A DNA stretch of 64,000 nt from assembly GCF_035917275.1 (NCBI RefSeq), contig NZ_CP108508.1, forward strand, positions 6,138,001 through 6,202,000, given 5' to 3'. The translations under genes and the position numbers were made by a program. The stretch is from Streptomyces sp. NBC_01237. Lineage in GTDB: Bacteria; Actinomycetota; Actinomycetes; Streptomycetales; Streptomycetaceae. Shown here in pieces: positions 62,383 through 64,000 of the stretch; position 1 is the first letter of the stretch; every line of letters begins with the position of its first letter. The notes under the pieces were generated by a model. It worked only from the letters and a program-made list of their open reading frames with translations. It had not been told where the DNA came from and made no database searches.

Positions 62383-64000
62383 GTGAGCGACACCACCGAT
62401 CTGATGGGCGTGACTGCCGACAAGAGCGTCGACAGCGCCGCGCCCGCCGAAGGTGCTGCCACTGGCACCACCGCACGGCGCCGCCGCTCCGGCACCGGCC
62501 TCGAGGGCATGGTCCTGGCCGAGCTGCAGCAGGTCGCGTCCGGCCTCGGCATCAGGGGAACTGCGCGCATGCGCAAGAGCCAGCTGATCGAGGTCATCAA
62601 GGAGGCACAGGCGGGCGGTTCCGCCGCGCCCAAGACCTCCTCCAAGGCCGCTGCGGCCCCCGCCGGTACGGACGCCGAGAGCAAGCCGAAGCGGCGCGCC
62701 ACCTCCAAGGCGCGCACCGGGGACGAGGCCGCCGCACCGGCCGACAAGGCCGACGCCCAGCAGCAGATCGACATCCCCGGTCAGCCGGCCAGTGACGACC
62801 AGCCCGCGGGCGAGCGTCGTCGGCGCCGGGCGACCGCGCAGGCCGGCAGCCCCGACACCAAGGCCGAGGCCAAGTCGGAGCCGCAGGCCGAGCAGAAGAA
62901 CGAGGACCGCGGCGAGGCGAAGGGCGACGCCAAGGCCGAGTCCGCCGCCGACAGCGCCGAAGGCCGCCGCGGCGACCGCCGGGACCGCGGCGAGCGCGGC
63001 GAGCGCGGTGAGCGCGGTGACCGTCGCGAGCGCCAGCGCGACCGCCGCAGCAAGGGCGACGACCAGGGCCAGCAGGGCGGCGGGCAGCGCCCGCAGCGCC
63101 AGGGCCAGGGCCAGACCCAGAGCCAGGGCCAGGGGCAGACCCAGGGCCAGGGCCAGGGTCAGGGTCAGCAGAACCGTGACAACGGGCCGGACGACGGCTA
63201 CGACGACGAGGCGGGCGGCCGTCGCGGCCGTCGCGGCCGCTACCGCGACCGTCGTGGCCGCCGTGGCCGTGAGGACTTCGCCAGCGACGTACAGGTCGCC
63301 GACGACGACGTCCTGATCCCCGTCGCGGGCATCCTGGACATCCTCGACAACTACGCGTTCATCCGGACCTCCGGCTACCTGCCGGGCCCGAACGACGTGT
63401 ACGTCTCGCTCGCCCAGGTCCGCAAGAACGGCCTGCGCAAGGGTGACCACGTCACCGGTGCGGTGCGTCAGCCCAAGGACGGCGAGCGCCGCGAGAAGTT
63501 CAACGCGCTGGTGCGCCTCGACTCGGTCAACGGCATGGCGCCCGAGACCGGCCGCGGCCGTCCGGAGTTCCAGAAGCTGACCCCGCTCTACCCGCAGGAC
63601 CGGCTCCGCCTGGAGACCGACTCCAATGTGCTGACGACGCGGATCATCGACCTGGTCGCGCCGATCGGCAAGGGCCAGCGTGGTCTGATCGTGGCCCCGC
63701 CGAAGACCGGCAAGACGATGATCCTGCAGGCCATCGCCAACGCCATCACGGTCAACAGCCCCGAGTGCCACCTGATGGTCGTCCTGGTCGACGAGCGTCC
63801 GGAAGAGGTCACCGACATGCAGCGGTCGGTGAAGGGCGAGGTCATCTCCTCGACCTTCGACCGCCCGGCCGAGGACCACACCACGGTCGCCGAGCTGGCC
63901 ATCGAGCGCGCCAAGCGTCTCGTCGAGCTGGGTCACGACGTGGTCGTCCTGCTGGACTCCATCACCCGTCTGGGCCGCGCGTACAACCTCGCGGCGCCCG
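62383..64000 (+). CDS. rho: Transcription termination factor Rho (3' end outside window)
   Basis: About 539 codons visible. An N-terminal Rho-N helix segment (LAELQQVASGLGIRGTARMR) is followed by a large actinobacterial insert (about 70-295): Lys/Ala/Glu-rich, then Arg-Gly-Glu repeats (RRDRGERGERGERGDRRERQ), then a Gly-Gln repeat block, then Gly-Arg repeats ([18 protein letters not shown]). The RNA-binding cold-shock-like domain follows (VAGILDILDNYAFIRTSGYL). The ATPase has Walker A APPKTGKTM and VVLVDERPEEVTDMQ. The window ends near LLDSITRLGRAYN. GTG 62383 follows GGGAAGGA. The insert is expected to be disordered and RNA-binding. Confidence 0.97.
   Translation, partial: MSDTTDLMGVTADKSVDSAAPAEGAATGTTARRRRSGTGLEGMVLAELQQVASGLGIRGTARMRKSQLIEVIKEAQAGGSAAPKTSSKAAAAPAGTDAESKPKRRATSKARTGDEAAAPADKADAQQQIDIPGQPASDDQPAGERRRRRATAQAGSPDTKAEAKSEPQAEQKNEDRGEAKGDAKAESAADSAEGRRGDRRDRGERGERGERGDRRERQRDRRSKGDDQGQQGGGQRPQRQGQGQTQSQGQGQTQGQGQGQGQQNRDNGPDDGYDDEAGGRRGRRGRYRDRRGRRGREDFASDVQVADDDVLIPVAGILDILDNYAFIRTSGYLPGPNDVYVSLAQVRKNGLRKGDHVTGAVRQPKDGERREKFNALVRLDSVNGMAPETGRGRPEFQKLTPLYPQDRLRLETDSNVLTTRIIDLVAPIGKGQRGLIVAPPKTGKTMILQAIANAITVNSPECHLMVVLVDERPEEVTDMQRSVKGEVISSTFDRPAEDHTTVAELAIERAKRLVELGHDVVVLLDSITRLGRAYNLAAP

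Noticed and set aside
62087..62386. 99-codon gene upstream of rho
   Set aside because: Overlap with the rho start is suggestive, but third positions are not GC-biased, the start is TTG without a ribosome site, and no homology is recognised. Kept only as a leader observation.
63096..63175. Gly-Gln repeat DNA in rho as a separate repeat element
   Set aside because: It is in frame within the Rho insert and part of its normal low-complexity region.

Overview
The window is a 64 kb piece of a high-GC actinobacterial chromosome, almost certainly Streptomyces. The evidence is very GC-rich third codon positions, frequent GTG/TTG starts, 4-nt stop/start overlaps, a complete conservon (cvnABCD), a fused 2-oxoglutarate dehydrogenase/succinyltransferase (Kgd), an FxsT TPR protein, a Rho factor with a large basic insert, and gene orders (kgd - two-component pair - lon; lysA - hom - thrC - thrB - rho) that I know from streptomycete core chromosomes. 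Most of the window is ordinary core genome. No insertion sequence, prophage or CRISPR array is visible.

Layout. 1-9 kb: the C-terminal part of FxsT, a strong bidirectional terminator, kgd, an OmpR-type two-component pair and a spermidine-synthase-like protein. 9-16 kb: a five-gene reverse-strand operon (ECF sigma factor, zinc-finger-like membrane protein, ABC ATPase, two permease-like proteins), divergent from lon, which carries a HspR-type (HAIR) operator. 16-19.8 kb: a secreted polysaccharide deacetylase, a GH25 muramidase, a MarR regulator and a PP2C-like protein. 20-26 kb: the conservon followed by a styrene-monooxygenase-like flavoprotein, preceded by a structured leader. 26-34 kb: an NlpC/P60 hydrolase with an Asp-X repeat, a pseudokinase/beta-propeller fusion, a TetR gene with a small partner, and two divergent diiron-type proteins. 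34-46 kb: a Pro-rich membrane protein, an amidase abutting a truncated DUF3291 remnant, a RodA/PBP pair, a histidine kinase with a CseA-like lipoprotein, a HEAT-repeat/zinc-ribbon pair, and the divergent NHEJ genes (LigD-type polymerase and Ku) with a 14-bp minisatellite just after ku. 46-52 kb: a receptor Ser/Thr kinase, a large membrane protein, and glyA under a ZTP (pfl) riboswitch.

51.8-55.1 kb is the accessory-looking part. Three reverse-strand genes have visibly lower GC: a small helical protein, a protein with a W-A-G (WXG100-like) N-terminus and a long C-terminal domain, and a single-pass membrane protein. Together they look like a candidate ESX/type VII-associated cassette. A multiply frameshifted relic lies behind them, and then tRNA-Arg(CCG) with a canonical U-tract terminator.

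55.3-64 kb: a single-domain response regulator, nrtL, and the aspartate-family block lysA, hom, thrC, thrB, followed by rho (cut by the window end). Several genes (19787, 33996, 39194, 46654, 55296, 55786) start 6-7 nt after a TAnnnT-like -10 box with no Shine-Dalgarno sequence, the signature of leaderless transcripts.

All calls come from reading the sequence and translations by eye. No database search, folding program or alignment was run, so family names rest on recognised motifs and order.
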